Origin: Marsupella aquatica
Taxonomy: Eukaryota > Marchantiophyta
Assembly (NCBI GenBank): GCA_973895155.1
Contig: OZ316897.1
Location: 7,192,001 to 7,256,000, forward strand
DNA: 64,000 nt
Direction: 5' to 3'
Of the stretch, positions 1 through 10,720 are shown piece after piece (the first letter of the stretch is position 1; each line of letters starts with the position of its first letter). Made by a program: the position numbers and the translations under genes. The notes beneath the pieces were generated by a model. That model was not told where the DNA came from. It worked only from the letters and a program-made list of their open reading frames with translations, and searched no databases.

Positions 1-2
1 CT

Positions 3-1169
3 ACTCGATCTACCAGAAGGAAGGAAAGGTGGGATGGGCTGGCCAAAAATAAAGGGAAGGTTACGGAGGAAAGGATCGACTCTTCGTCAACATCAACAGA
101 AGGAGAAGGGAGGGCTCCGGCAATACAGGTAAGCCATGAGCCCACCAGTGAAACCAATCCTTCACAAGATAGCGACTTCAATCGAGATCATCCTAAGTTG
201 TTCTACCCCTCTGTTACGGCTAGTGTTAAGGAACAACTAAGAGAATTAGAAACCCTGGAGAATACCGAAGCCATTGCCAAGGATGTAAAACGAGCAAAAG
301 CATTGTTTGCTTCGGAAGACCCAACAGCTGTGGAGACTAGCGTGGCAAAACTGGCCGAATCCAAGACGGAAACACCACCAGAAGAGAAGCCGATTGTTCC
401 CTATGACCTGGCTAAAGATGTACTAGAATCTAGAGTCTCGGCAACAGTAGGTCAACTATTGAAAAATAGCCCGTACTTCCGGAAGCAATTAAGGAAGGCT
501 ATTCTCGGCAAGCCGAGATTACCCAAGGTAGCAACCAGATCCGACGTACTAATGATAGAAGAAGATCAAGGAGCCCCAACATTACCATTAATGATTCAAG
601 GAGAATTATTACTACGGGTACCCATCGATGGAGGATCAGGGGTATGTATTATGATTGATTCAACAGCAAAAGGGTGGGGTCTAACACCGGAGATGACTGG
701 AAGAGTGTTGAACATGGCCAATGGATATCAGGTCATTCCGACGGGAGTGTTAACCGGCATCAAGACAAAGATAGGAGGTATCTTCTTTAGCATTAACTAT
801 GTAGTAATGAAGCCGGTAAATCCTACGTCATTCCGGCTATTGATTGGTAGGCCATGGCTGTACCTAGCCGAGGTAATAGAAGATTGGGGTAAAAAGCAGT
901 TCACTTTCGGGACCCCCTCTATCACGGTATCCTGGGACACTAAGGATGACCGTAGGAAAAGCATAAGGGAAGTAGATGGGTACGATAGTGGACTGGAGTC
1001 AGCCGATGAAGTACGTTGGTTAGAATGCTTCACTAACCTAACCGAAGAAGGTGTCTTTGGACCAGAGGTACCCCCCAGCGGATTATGGCAAGAACCAATG
1101 GAAGGTGACTTGGAAGAAGATGGACAGACACGATCCAGAGCCAAGGCAGGAAGGGGAGCCGACCACTAA
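3..1169 (+). CDS. Ty3/gypsy gag-protease, 5' end outside window
   Basis: The frame is already open at the window edge, so this is the C-terminal part of gag plus the aspartic protease of a Ty3/gypsy element. The protease core is visible near 620-660 as IDGGSGV, the plant Ty3 version of the D-S/T-G motif, followed by a hydrophobic stretch and, near 840, LLIGRPWL, which fits the usual I-G-R/D-W flap end. The enzyme would cut the element's own polyprotein inside the virus-like particle. The frame ends at 1169 and overlaps the pol frame, which is already open by 1051 and lies one base on (+1), so pol expression probably uses frameshifting or reinitiation. The gag zinc knuckle was not seen and may lie upstream of the window. 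No internal stop is present in the visible part. Confidence 0.85.
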   Translation, partial: TRSTRRKERWDGLAKNKGKVTEERIDSSSTSTEGEGRAPAIQVSHEPTSETNPSQDSDFNRDHPKLFYPSVTASVKEQLRELETLENTEAIAKDVKRAKALFASEDPTAVETSVAKLAESKTETPPEEKPIVPYDLAKDVLESRVSATVGQLLKNSPYFRKQLRKAILGKPRLPKVATRSDVLMIEEDQGAPTLPLMIQGELLLRVPIDGGSGVCIMIDSTAKGWGLTPEMTGRVLNMANGYQVIPTGVLTGIKTKIGGIFFSINYVVMKPVNPTSFRLLIGRPWLYLAEVIEDWGKKQFTFGTPSITVSWDTKDDRRKSIREVDGYDSGLESADEVRWLECFTNLTEEGVFGPEVPPSGLWQEPMEGDLEEDGQTRSRAKAGRGADH

Positions 1170-4100
1170 TTCAAAACCGAATAGACCGGTAAGGGGACAA
1201 TCTATGGACACCAAGGAAGGGACCGACTCGGCTAGTCCAGCCGAGATCCCAGTTTATGGAGGTATGAGATTAGAGAGACTGGAAGCCGAACTGGACCCGA
1301 ATTTGAAGAAGCAGATTAATATGATCCAAGCACGGCAATATCGGAAGCTCGACTTAGGAGAGGGAAGAGAACTGAACTTAGGGAGAAACCTAGCACCTGA
1401 GCTCGAGAAAGAGATCAGTGACTTATTGATTGAATTTCAGGATGTGTTTGCATGGAGTCACCAAGATCTAAAGGGCGTAGATCCAACACTAGGGGAACAT
1501 CGAATTGATCTCATGTTAGGAGCCAAATCATTTCGACAACCAATTCGAAGGATGAACCCGAAGTATTCCCTGCTGGTCAAAACAGAAATCGACAAACTAG
1601 TGGAAGCTGGATTCATCACTCCAGTCCTGCATTCAGACTGGGTGTCTCCAATTGTGATAGTTCCCAAGAAAGCTGGACCCGATGGTAAACCCAAGATCCG
1701 GGTTTGTCAGGATTACAGGAAGCTGAATGAAGCAACATTAAAAGACCATTTTCCTTTACCGTTTACTGATATGGTACTAGACATGGTAGCCAGTCATGAA
1801 CTATATTCATTCATGGATGGATACTCTGGTTATAACCAAATCAGGATTCGGCAGGAAGACCAAATCAAGACGGCCTTCATCACGGAATGGGGGATCTATG
1901 TCTTCAATCGTATGCCGTTTGGACTCTGCAACGCACCAGCTATGTTCCAACGATTAATGGTGAACATTTTTCATGATTACTTGAGAAAGTTCATGGAAAT
2001 CTTCATTGATGACTTTGCAGTATTCGGGAAGGCATCGAAACATGCTAAATACCTCAGGAAAACCTTCATGAGATGTAGGGAGGTGGGTCTCAAGTTACAC
2101 CCAGATAAATGTTTTTTTGCAGTAACCGAGGGGGTGCTACTAGGTCACAAGGTATCAAGGAAGGGCATTGAGATTGACAAAGGTAAGCTAGCAGTATGGC
2201 TAGATATCATGCAACCTAAGAACATAAAGGATGTAAGATCCTTCTTGGGATGCATTGGTTACTATCGCCGGTTCATCAAGGATTTTGCCAAGCTAGCTTT
2301 ACCATTAACCAATATGCTCAAGGCAGGAGCAGACTTTGAACCCACACCCGAACGAGTCACAGCGGTGGTAGAATTGAAGCAGATGTTAGTAGAGGCCCCA
2401 GTCATGATAGCACCGGACTGGAACAAAGATTTTCATGTTTTTGTAGATGTCTCGGGCTTCTGTATTGGCTCAGTACTAAGTCAGTTGGATGAGAAAGGAA
2501 GGGACCATCCCATATACTTCGCAAGCCGTCAGCTTGCCGATGCCGAACGGAACTACTCTACCACGGAAAGAGAAGCATTAGGAGTCATTTATTCTTGTAA
2601 AAAGTTTAGGCATTATTTACTAGGGTACAAGGTAATCTTTCATACTGATCATGAAAGTTTGAAGTACCTAGTCAATAAGCCGGACCTTACAGGCAGAGTA
2701 GCAAGATGGATTTTGCTATTATAGGAGTTTGACTATGAGCTGAGGATCAAGCCAGGAAAGTTACATGCCAATGCCGACTTCTTTTCAAGGATCACAGGTA
2801 AACCTGCCACGGATTGCATCGATGATCGATTCCCCGACGAGGAGCTATTCGTTGTGGAAATAGCTGGTACATGGTACCCTGAGATTTTACAATTTCTCAG
2901 CACTTCCAGATTACAGCCAGGATTAAGCCGAGAGCAAGCCGTAGTCTTTGTGCGGAAGGTCAGACAGTATCAGTGCATTAAAGGCATACTGCACAAGCAT
3001 GGAATCAACGGCACGATTCAAAGGTGTTTGGAGAAGAGAGAGGTAAAACGAGTCCTACGGGCCATGCATGGAGAGGAGGCCGGAGGACATTTTGCCCCAG
3101 TAACCACGTCTAAGAAGATATTAAATGCCGGTTACTGGTGGCCCACCTTGCACAAAGATGTCTATCAGTTTATCAAACAATGCGATCCTTGTCAACGAGC
3201 GGGAGGACCAAGGGTGTCCACCAGGCATCCACTGCACCCTATTCTACCTCTGGCACCATTCGAGAAGTGGGGTATTGATTACATTGGACCTCTGAAACCA
3301 CTGACCCACCCTCGACGGAACAAGTACATAATCCTGGCTACGGATTATGCAACTAAATGGGTAGAGGCCAGACCAACAACGAAGGATGATGCAATTACTA
3401 CGGCTAGATTCATGTATGAGCAGATCTTCACCAGGTATGGAGCACCCCTAGAATTAGTTAGTGATAGAGGAACCCATTTTTTGAATGATATAATTAGTCG
3501 TTTAAATGAGCAGTATTTAGTTAAACATAGGCCTACTACTCCCTACCATCCAAAGGCAAACGGGTTGACAGAACGAGCAAACGGAATCATAGGAAAGATA
3601 TTGAACAAGACAGTAGCTCAGAACAAATTCGATTGGGATGATAAATTGTTTGCTGCTGTTTTTGCTTACAATCTGGCCTATAAATCCACTACCGGTCATA
3701 CACCCTTCTTCTTAACCTTTGGACAAGAAGCCCTGGTACCCATGCAACTTGAGATACCGACATTTCAAGTTACAATTGAGGAAAGAGCCTCAGCGGAGGA
3801 GAGCCTAAAGGAGCGAGAATATAGGTTAGAAGCTTTAGAGGAAGCGAGAATGATTTCAGCCGAGAGAGTAGAATATAGACAGAATATCATGAAGCAGCAG
3901 TATGATAAAAGGTTAAAAGTAGTTAGTATTCATACCGGTGATCTTGTGCTACTTTATGACAGTAGGTATAGTAGGTTTCCAGGAAAGCTTTACACTCGCT
4001 GGTTAGGACCCTTTAGAGTAACCATGATGTTCCCCAATGGCTCCGTGCAATTGGCCAACATTACGGGAGAGGTATATCCAGTTCGCATCCATTATGACCG

Positions 4101-4182
4101 CCTCAAGAAATACTATATGGACGAAGATGAAGTTGTTCGCGAGGACGCTTCACAATTAAGTGGGGAGCTATGTGATGCCTAG
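1051..4182 (+). pseudogene. Ty3/gypsy pol: RT, RNase H, integrase, one nonsense codon
   Basis: One reading frame encodes reverse transcriptase (VCQDYRKLN near 1700; catalytic FIDDF near 2000 in place of the usual Y-x-D-D), RNase H (FVDVSG near 2440, TEREALG near 2570, TDHESLKYL near 2650) and integrase. The integrase has an H-H-C-C zinc site (3067-3196) and a D-D-E core (IDYIGP near 3275, VSDRGTHF near 3460, NGLTERAN near 3560). A TAG at 2722-2724 splits pol between RNase H and integrase; the same frame continues on both sides, and the context suggests CAG to TAG. The frame ends at 4182, twelve bases inside the LTR that starts at 4171. No chromodomain was recognised. The RT/integrase style and the DGGSGV protease suggest the non-chromodomain (Tat/Athila-like) branch, but this was not tested by tree. 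Confidence 0.9.
4158..4170 (+). promoter_or_regulatory. Polypurine tract of the gypsy element
   Basis: A purine-rich run, AAGTGGGGAGCTA, ends directly at the TGTGATGCC that opens the LTR. Its position is where plus-strand DNA priming occurs in LTR retrotransposons. It places the LTR start at 4171, well before the long ORF, and so shows that the ORF belongs to the LTR and not to the internal region. Confidence 0.75.
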
Positions 4183-4543
4183 ACAGGAATCACTCGGCCG
4201 GTTAAGTGGGTAAAGCAGGAAGGCACCCTAGGAACACCTTAGTATAGTGACAAAACAAGGAAAATATAAACAATTAGGGGCAACCATGGAACCCGGGCAG
4301 AGGCCGGAGGTAAGGCTGAGGGTGAAAACCCGATTAGGGTTAGGGCGCGTTAAGCGTCGGCGGCTAGGAAGGATCAACGGGAAGAAGGACCGGCAGAGGA
4401 GAGGGGTAAGGAGCGCTTGCAGGAGATGGTGGCTCATTTGCGAGCACGAACTAGGCAGACGACTACGGGAGGCCAACTACTGTCAGCTGCTTAGGCAAGC
4501 ACTCGGGGAGAGAGTAGATACCGACGATCAACCTAAGGAGGGT

Positions 4544-7500
4544 ATGAGCAACGTCAATCAAGCGGCACATTTCTGGGGATGCCTGTTCGAACGGGCAACT
4601 GAGTACATCAAGACTTACGAGGACGAGGAGTCAGAAAGGGCAGCTCGAGAACGGCAGGAGCTCGCTCGATTGTGGGAGCTGCAGAAGACGGCTTTCTTAG
4701 GAGGCGAACTCATCAAGGACGAGTTCCTGTGGACGCCTACTTCCAATCAACTCGACGATCTTCTGTTTTGCAAAGACAGCGTCGTCGGCATCCGGGAGGC
4801 CATCAAGAACTGCAACGACATACACTGGGAATTAAAGGGTAGCACGGAAAGGTGGACCCAGGCAACGGTGCTAGGAGAAACCTCCACGGCAGCAGAGATG
4901 AAGAGGAAGGGAGCCGTCAACGATGAAGCCACCCCGGCAAAAAGAACGAGGTCGGCGGCACCAAAGAAGCCAGCCGAGCAGCAGAGCAGGAGGCAGGGAG
5001 AAGCCGAAGAGGAGGAGGTCGATCCCATCAAGGCCATTCCAACCAGGGATGACACCTGGAAGGGCTGGGCGGCAACCCTACCGGTGGAGGTGCAACTACA
5101 TTTTGCACGGGAGGAGGATGCATGCTTTACGGCCATGCAGACCAAGAAGTACCAAGGCTTCATGGCCGGATCCGGCTTGGAGGCCTTTGTAAGATTACCA
5201 TGGCTGAAGCCGGAGGTACCGGAGTCAGACCTATTAGAATTCGTGGGGTCATGGGAACCCGAGACCAATTGCACGAGGATATATGGGAAGGATTTCTATC
5301 TTACTCCCAAGGTGATTGCCGAAGTGTTTGGCTTGCCGATGGGCAATAAGACCAAAGTTGATACCAGGAAGACCTTGCCTGACAAGGAGTTCCGGTCGTT
5401 CCCCGGGCCATCAACGAAGAATGGCTTCTTCCGGAACACCTGCACCAACCCGCACATAGGAGAGATGATCGACTTCTTGCGGGTGACCATGCATTGTAAC
5501 TTGCCGAGGGCAGAGATCGGCAAGGCACAGGTCTATCTGGCAGAAAGGCCAGACCCAAGCCGGGACTACAACGGGTACCTCCTCAACCAATTGAAGAAGA
5601 TCTTAAAGGAGGAGCAGCAGGTAATTGGCATGGGGAGCGTGTCGCGGCTTGGCTATCACATGCCGCTGTTGTGCCGGTATGCCAGAGGTCAGACTTTTGC
5701 CCCGGTACTTCCCCTGCAGGTAAGGGCACCCGAGGAAGCTCCAACGCCGAGGCCGTTGGCTGAGAAGCCTCAACCACCTGCTAGTCCTACGATCGAGCAG
5801 GTGTTTAGGCCCAGGAAGGAAGACTTGCCGATGCAGCAACCAGGCATGCAGAGTCTGCTGAAACTACTGGAGAAAGAAAAGAAATCGGCATCGGCAACAA
5901 CAACGGCAACGGCAACAATGCAGGACACTACTACAGAGGTAGGCCTACATCGGCTCACAAGAGAAAACCCCTTTGCTGGAGACAAGGAGAGAATCAGGCC
6001 GGAATCCAAGCCAGGTGTTCGAATGTACGTGGGAACCTCAAGCTCCGAATCTGAGGCAGAATTGCCTGAAGCTCCTACCGAGGAAGAGGAGAGGGAGAAG
6101 CCGGAAATCCAAGAGGTAGAGGAGGCAGTGGAGGACTGCAGCCATGATAATTCCGGCTATGGGTCGGACCATCACGTTCCAGGAGTAAGGACCTGTGGCC
6201 GGTTTGTCCCCACACTTCCAAGGGTAGTGCGAGGGGACCCCAACCAGCAGAGTAGCCCTGAGTCTCCCCCACCAGATGTTGCTCCCCCGAGCTTCGACGG
6301 CATAAAACAGACGGTGCAGGAATTTCAGGAGCGAATCAAGCAGGAGGAAGAGGCCGCCCTGGCTAAGGAAAAGGATTTACCAGGAGGAGATTGGCGGGAG
6401 GACATCAGGCGGCTAGCCGAAAAAGGAAGCAAACCTCTAGCCACGATTGAAGAGATCCGCAGGACGGCTTGGGAGCAGAGGCCACGATGGGCGATGCCGA
6501 TCACTTCTACTTACTCCACCTACGCTAAGAATAGAGCCATGGAGTATGGTGAGATGTGTGGGGAACTTGCGCTCGGCATCTTTGGAGAGGAGTTGGAGGT
6601 AGGACCCTTTTTCCATAGGGAGCAGTTGGAGAAGCACCAATTAGAAGAAGCGGTGGCTTTAGAGAGAAGCAAGAAGGACGAGGTCATTCGGCGGCTTAGG
6701 AGGATGGGAGCCGAGATTGAAGATCTAAGGGCGGCCAAGAAAGCCCAAGATGAACTGCGGATTAAACGACATGAGCTGAACATCATGCAGGGGCAGTTGG
6801 ACGCCGCGCAGGCTGATAATCAGAATATCAAGGATAAACTGACTCAGACGCAGGAAGAGTTGGCCGACACGATCAAAGAAAGGGAAAAGTGGATGCAAGA
6901 GCTGAAGAATACAGAGGAGGCCCACATAACAGCCAACAGCCGGGCCATGGCGGAGACCCAAAGAAAGGAATGGGCGTTGAAAGGGGAGCTCGAGAAAATC
7001 CGCGGAGCCCTTGAGCAGAAGGAGGTCGAGTTAGGGAAATCCTATCAAGGGATTATGGCGCTGCAGCAGGAGCTTGCGTCCCTGACGGCCAGCTTCAAGG
7101 CCGACCTAAGGGAGAAGGACGAGATGCTCGAACAGACTTACGCCAAGATGAACCAGATGGAGTCTGTCATCATTGCAGAGCTCGACAAGGAGCTAAGAGC
7201 AACCCAGGAGGAGAAGGCTACCTTGAAGAAGGAATTGGAGGAAGCCCACAGGGAGCAGGAGGAGGCCAAAAACGAGCTGGAGGGGGCACGTAAGGACCTG
7301 GATGAAACCCAAGAGGAGTTGGAGGAAATCACGAGGAAGATGGAGAACCTACAGCGGCGGGCCGACAACCAAACAGAGCGGCTGAAGAAACAAGCCGCAG
7401 TATTTAAATGCTTAGCTGCAGCAGGTCCATCTCCTGTTGGGACAAACCAGTTACCAGGGGTGGTAATTGCCGAAGGACAAGCCGCGCCACCTGCACCAGT

Positions 7501-7969
7501 GCCGGAGGTAAGTGGGAAGGGGAAGGGACCAGCTGCCGAGCCACCAACGAAGAAGAAGCGGAAACCTTCAGGGTCAAGGAGTAATACGACTTCACAGGCC
7601 GTGGTGATCAAGGAGGTAGACCCAGCACCGACCCCAGACAGGGTCACGGCTAAGGATCCAACTACCCTAGGGGAAGGGGAGGCCGAAGCCGTGGGGTTGG
7701 CTGAAGCCGAAGCCGTGGGGGTGGCTGAAGCCGAAGCCGTGGGGGTGGCTGAAGCCGAAGCCGTGGGGGTGGCTGAAGCCGAAGCCGTGGGGGTGGCTGA
7801 AGCCGAAGCCGTGGGAGTTGTCGAGGCTGAAGCCGAAGGTGGACCCAGTCAGGCCGATGGAGAGTTGACTCGGTCAAGGGCAGGTAATCTGTCAGTAGGC
7901 GGGCCAACGGCAGTGGCTGAGGAGGAAGTGTTGGGGGCGTCCATTGAGGATCCACCACCGGTGTCGTGA
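4544..7969 (+). CDS. LTR-encoded coiled-coil protein (copy 1, intact)
   Basis: This is a long uninterrupted ORF inside the LTR: 1141 aa from ATG 4544, or 1227 aa from the in-frame ATG 4286. I prefer 4544 because the diverged minus-strand copy at 30964 starts at the same place (M-x-x-VNQAA). Residues ~1-105 form a conserved N-terminal block (FWGCLFERA, LARLWELQ). Residues ~160-370 resemble the plant-mobile-domain/putative plant transposon protein type (FVGSWEPE, VIAEVFGLP). A Pro/Glu-rich linker follows, then a long coiled coil at ~700-960. Basic nuclear-targeting-like patches occur near 130 (AKRTR) and 1003 (KKKRK), and a repeat of EAEAVGVA near 1045-1095. The function is unknown; it could be a gag-like structural or nuclear accessory protein. 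It occupies the env-like position after pol, yet no signal peptide or membrane segment is seen. Confidence 0.8.
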   Translation: MSNVNQAAHFWGCLFERATEYIKTYEDEESERAARERQELARLWELQKTAFLGGELIKDEFLWTPTSNQLDDLLFCKDSVVGIREAIKNCNDIHWELKGSTERWTQATVLGETSTAAEMKRKGAVNDEATPAKRTRSAAPKKPAEQQSRRQGEAEEEEVDPIKAIPTRDDTWKGWAATLPVEVQLHFAREEDACFTAMQTKKYQGFMAGSGLEAFVRLPWLKPEVPESDLLEFVGSWEPETNCTRIYGKDFYLTPKVIAEVFGLPMGNKTKVDTRKTLPDKEFRSFPGPSTKNGFFRNTCTNPHIGEMIDFLRVTMHCNLPRAEIGKAQVYLAERPDPSRDYNGYLLNQLKKILKEEQQVIGMGSVSRLGYHMPLLCRYARGQTFAPVLPLQVRAPEEAPTPRPLAEKPQPPASPTIEQVFRPRKEDLPMQQPGMQSLLKLLEKEKKSASATTTATATMQDTTTEVGLHRLTRENPFAGDKERIRPESKPGVRMYVGTSSSESEAELPEAPTEEEEREKPEIQEVEEAVEDCSHDNSGYGSDHHVPGVRTCGRFVPTLPRVVRGDPNQQSSPESPPPDVAPPSFDGIKQTVQEFQERIKQEEEAALAKEKDLPGGDWREDIRRLAEKGSKPLATIEEIRRTAWEQRPRWAMPITSTYSTYAKNRAMEYGEMCGELALGIFGEELEVGPFFHREQLEKHQLEEAVALERSKKDEVIRRLRRMGAEIEDLRAAKKAQDELRIKRHELNIMQGQLDAAQADNQNIKDKLTQTQEELADTIKEREKWMQELKNTEEAHITANSRAMAETQRKEWALKGELEKIRGALEQKEVELGKSYQGIMALQQELASLTASFKADLREKDEMLEQTYAKMNQMESVIIAELDKELRATQEEKATLKKELEEAHREQEEAKNELEGARKDLDETQEELEEITRKMENLQRRADNQTERLKKQAAVFKCLAAAGPSPVGTNQLPGVVIAEGQAAPPAPVPEVSGKGKGPAAEPPTKKKRKPSGSRSNTTSQAVVIKEVDPAPTPDRVTAKDPTTLGEGEAEAVGLAEAEAVGVAEAEAVGVAEAEAVGVAEAEAVGVAEAEAVGVVEAEAEGGPSQADGELTRSRAGNLSVGGPTAVAEEEVLGASIEDPPPVS
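7675..7830 (+). repeat. In-frame 24-bp tandem repeat (EAEAVGVA)
   Basis: About six copies of a 24-bp unit encode EAEAVGVA near the C-terminus of the LTR ORF. The solo copy at 15689-20324 has only about two degenerate units at the matching place (19195-19270), so the array has expanded or contracted in frame between the two copies. That is typical of replication slippage in a segment with little structural constraint. Confidence 0.85.
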
Positions 7970-8890
7970 CGGTGCAAGGGCGTCGTTCCTTTTAGGGAGG
8001 GCGGACGTGGAGGGAGGAGGCGTGAGTGGGCAGGGCGGGCACGGATCTCCACGTTTAGGATTAGGATCAGAACCAGGAGCGGCCCTGACACTTAGCTTAG
8101 TGGGATTGCGGTCCCACTGGTAGGAGCAACACTTGTGCTCCTGCCTTGCTGTACATAGGTAGATTCGGGCAAGTAGATTACTGTTAAGTAGATTAGGCTT
8201 ACGATGCAAAGAATGGCGGATCCACTACCAGGATAAGTACCTGGGCAGCGGGGAGCTCAGGGCCTCTTCTTTAGCAAGTTTTTAGTTTGCACCAGCCGGG
8301 CTGGGATCAAGTAGTACGAGAAGCTCTCGGTTAGTCATACAGTGACCCTTGTGTATATTCATGTTTCCTCATGCCTAAGAGCTGAATAGAGTTGGCCTCA
8401 CGGCTTAGTTCGCAGAACTTGTGTATGAGATGTACTGTTTGTATGGCAAGTGCATGGTATGACTCAGTCAGAATGAGTCATTTTGCTATTTGTGTGTCGC
8501 ATTAACTTGTGTGAAGAGTGCCCACATCAACAGAAGGAAGGAAAGTAAGCAGGGGAGTGAGAGTTGGATGTGTCGAGCTGAGAGAGGTCTTAGCGGCTTA
8601 ACCAAGCCTATTGGGGATCATTCCGGCGGCGGAATCCAAACATACCTAACAAGACGGAGGGGAAGACAGGGGAAGACAGGGGAAGGCCTATATTAGGCCG
8701 GCTACGTATCTCATGACCCGATGAAGGATCTGTCCAGTATATGTGTGTAAAATGTTAATAGTAGTAGTAGAAGGTTAGCAGCGTCCCATGCCGCTAAGCC
8801 GCGGAAACGGCCTCGCCAAGCACGAAACCTGCGGGAATCGGCTTGAGCTGGGGGGTTTCTTGGGTTTAGGGAGCCATGGGACGCACCACA

Positions 8891-9922
8891 TCTCCTCTGC
8901 CTGGGCCCTCACTACAAGGACTTCTAGCTCAGCTTGCCAGTATCTCCTTGCCTGCCAGGCTTGAGCCTGCAGCTCGGTCTCAATCCAAGCTGGCCATACC
9001 TCCACAGGAATATCATTTGGGCACCCTCTTTGCCTGATCACCTCCTCACTGTCCTTGCACTCACCAAGGTACTTCCTCAGCTTCTCCCTAATGTGATTCC
9101 TTCTGTTTGCAAGGGATAGACTGATTTTCTTGTTTAAGAACCTGTCATCAATGAATGAGCCATTGCAAAAACGTTCCTTCACTAGCTCACAAACTCTGAA
9201 CTTCTCTTCTTCCTTTTTCTTCCCCCAGTAATCTAACACTTCAAAATGGGATCTAAGTACTTGCCCAAGATGACTCTTGAAAAGATTATAGCTCTTGGCC
9301 CTCGGAGCTCCTCCCTCATTCAAATAAATTTTGGCCTCTTGCTTCTCTCCTCTGCTCGCAGCTTCTCCTCCTCGGCTCTTTTCCTATCTGCAGCCCGTGC
9401 CTCTCTACGTAAGGCCTTCTCTCTCTGTCGTGGTGAGAGGGCCTCCATAGGTACAATCTCCTTCTCCTCCCTTCTCTTCCTCTTCTTCTCTTTCTCCCTA
9501 GTACGCTGCCTCTCCTCAAATGCTTTCTGAGCTTCAGCAAGAACAGTGCTCCTAGAAGAGTCTAGCAATCGTTGTGTCAATGCAGCCACCTTTTGCACAT
9601 GCTCTATGGAGAGCCCTACCTGCTTATGGAAAATTGCAGCCATGATCTCCCCAAAGTCTTCTGATGGCCCCGCTCCATCCCCAGTAGCTCCTCCAGCCCC
9701 ACCTCGTCCGGCTCCTGACCCTCCATCTCCACCATCTCCTTGCCCTCTAGCTGTTCCTTCAAATTCTGTTCTTGTCCTTGCTCCTGCCCCTCCCCCAGCC
9801 CCTCCATCGCTCCCCTCCATAGCCATTTGCTCTTCGCTGCCGTGCGCCACGCGCTTGTTTTTCACAAAGACATGAACTCCCGACTGTTTTCGATGCAAAG
9901 CTCGACTCAAGTGCGTTCGCAC
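8891..9922 (-). pseudogene. TnpA-like CACTA accessory protein, interrupted by gypsy LTR
   Basis: Two overlapping minus-strand frames (9922-9320 and 9323 downwards) encode a Gly/Ala-rich and Glu/Lys/Arg-rich N-terminal half with a helical, coiled-coil-like segment, then a part with VEVWPAWIETE that resembles the Ptta/En-Spm (Transposase_24) proteins encoded beside TNP2. The reading frame runs over 8890 into LTR sequence, so the original C-terminus has been cut off by the gypsy insertion. A frame change near 9320 is either a frameshift or an unseen intron. The assignment rests on position, composition and a short resemblance only. Confidence 0.45.
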
Positions 9923-10720
9923 TTAGGTCAGGTGCCCTAAAAATGCTTCCGACTACTCATCCAATTCTATTTACATCGGGAATTCCCATTAAAATTGTAT
10001 CAGACATTGTATCGGATGAACATCAGACCCCTCCTGCAAAGCACTATCCTAAGGCTCTTCCGATATAGAGAACATGGTAAATGAAGTTGGTCTTTCTTTG
10101 GATGACACTACATTGGTTCTATGTGTTGGCCAGGGGTAGTACGGATAGGGCGGACCATCGGAGCCGTGGTATCCCTTGTCACATGCATGATTTTGGAGGT
10201 GGTTGGTATGTATAAGGGTTGCGGGTTATTTTTAAAGGTTACTCCAAATTTTAAGTTAGGGTGGCATTTAATTTGGAGTGCCAAATACAATTTGAACTAG
10301 CTAACCTTATGCATCTTGCATTTGGAATTTTGCAGTTCCTTTTTGCGGAGGGTTAGGTTATTGCAATTATTTTGGGTCCATTTTTGCAATGCATCATGCA
10401 CAGTGAGAGCCCGCACATCTGAAAGGTATTACCACCTCTACAATGTGAGCTATATTTACTATGAAGAATTACCTATAATTACTATGAATTATTGATATTG
10501 GTGTACCCCAATTAAGCTCAAGTGTACTTGTGTAGCAATTTCAGATTTGTCTTAGAATATAGTCTTAGGCCAAGATCCTAGTTGGCACTGCAAAGCGCGG
10601 GTCTCATTCAGGTATTATTGATATGAAAACATCTCTATGTTTTTTTTGCCTTCATATTTATTGCATTGGCCTTACATATTTAATTCCCACAATGGCACAT
10701 AAAAGGTTATTTTTGTATGG
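9923..10720. other. CACTA spacer between divergent genes
   Basis: No coding sequence was recognised. The stretch holds TATCGGAT/CTTCCGATA-type motifs at about 9990-10070, matching the subterminal motifs near the right end, and is AT-rich from 10200 on. It probably contains the promoters of the TnpA-like gene (-) and the SET gene (+). Confidence 0.5.

Larger units (their letters stand above)
4171..8890 (+). repeat. 4.72-kb 3' LTR of the gypsy element, ORF-bearing
   Basis: The LTR starts TGTGATGCC after the polypurine tract and ends GCACCACA at 8890; the ends form a near-perfect 8-bp inverted repeat with the canonical TG...CA. The same segment, about 97-98% alike by eye, stands alone at 15689-20324 between perfect 5-bp target duplications, which confirms both ends. 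A diverged copy lies at 26708-31315. The 5' LTR of this element must lie left of the window. The sequence after 8890 (TCTCC) would be its target duplication. About 920 bp after the ORF (7970-8890) are non-coding and contain a TATA-like CTATATTA at 8688-8695. If that is the promoter, the ORF lies in U3 and would sit downstream of pol in the genomic RNA. Confidence 0.9.

Noticed and set aside
4747-7958. Several minus-strand open frames opposite the LTR ORF, including a Pro/Arg/Leu repeat protein near 7662-7958
   Set aside because: They are shadows of the plus-strand ORF; the repeat is the reverse of the EAEAVGVA array, and copies 1 and 2 share them only because the plus-strand sequence is shared.
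9320-9922. Plus-strand Pro/Ser-rich frames such as 9546-9875
   Set aside because: Shadows of the Gly/Ala/Glu-rich minus-strand TnpA-like frame.
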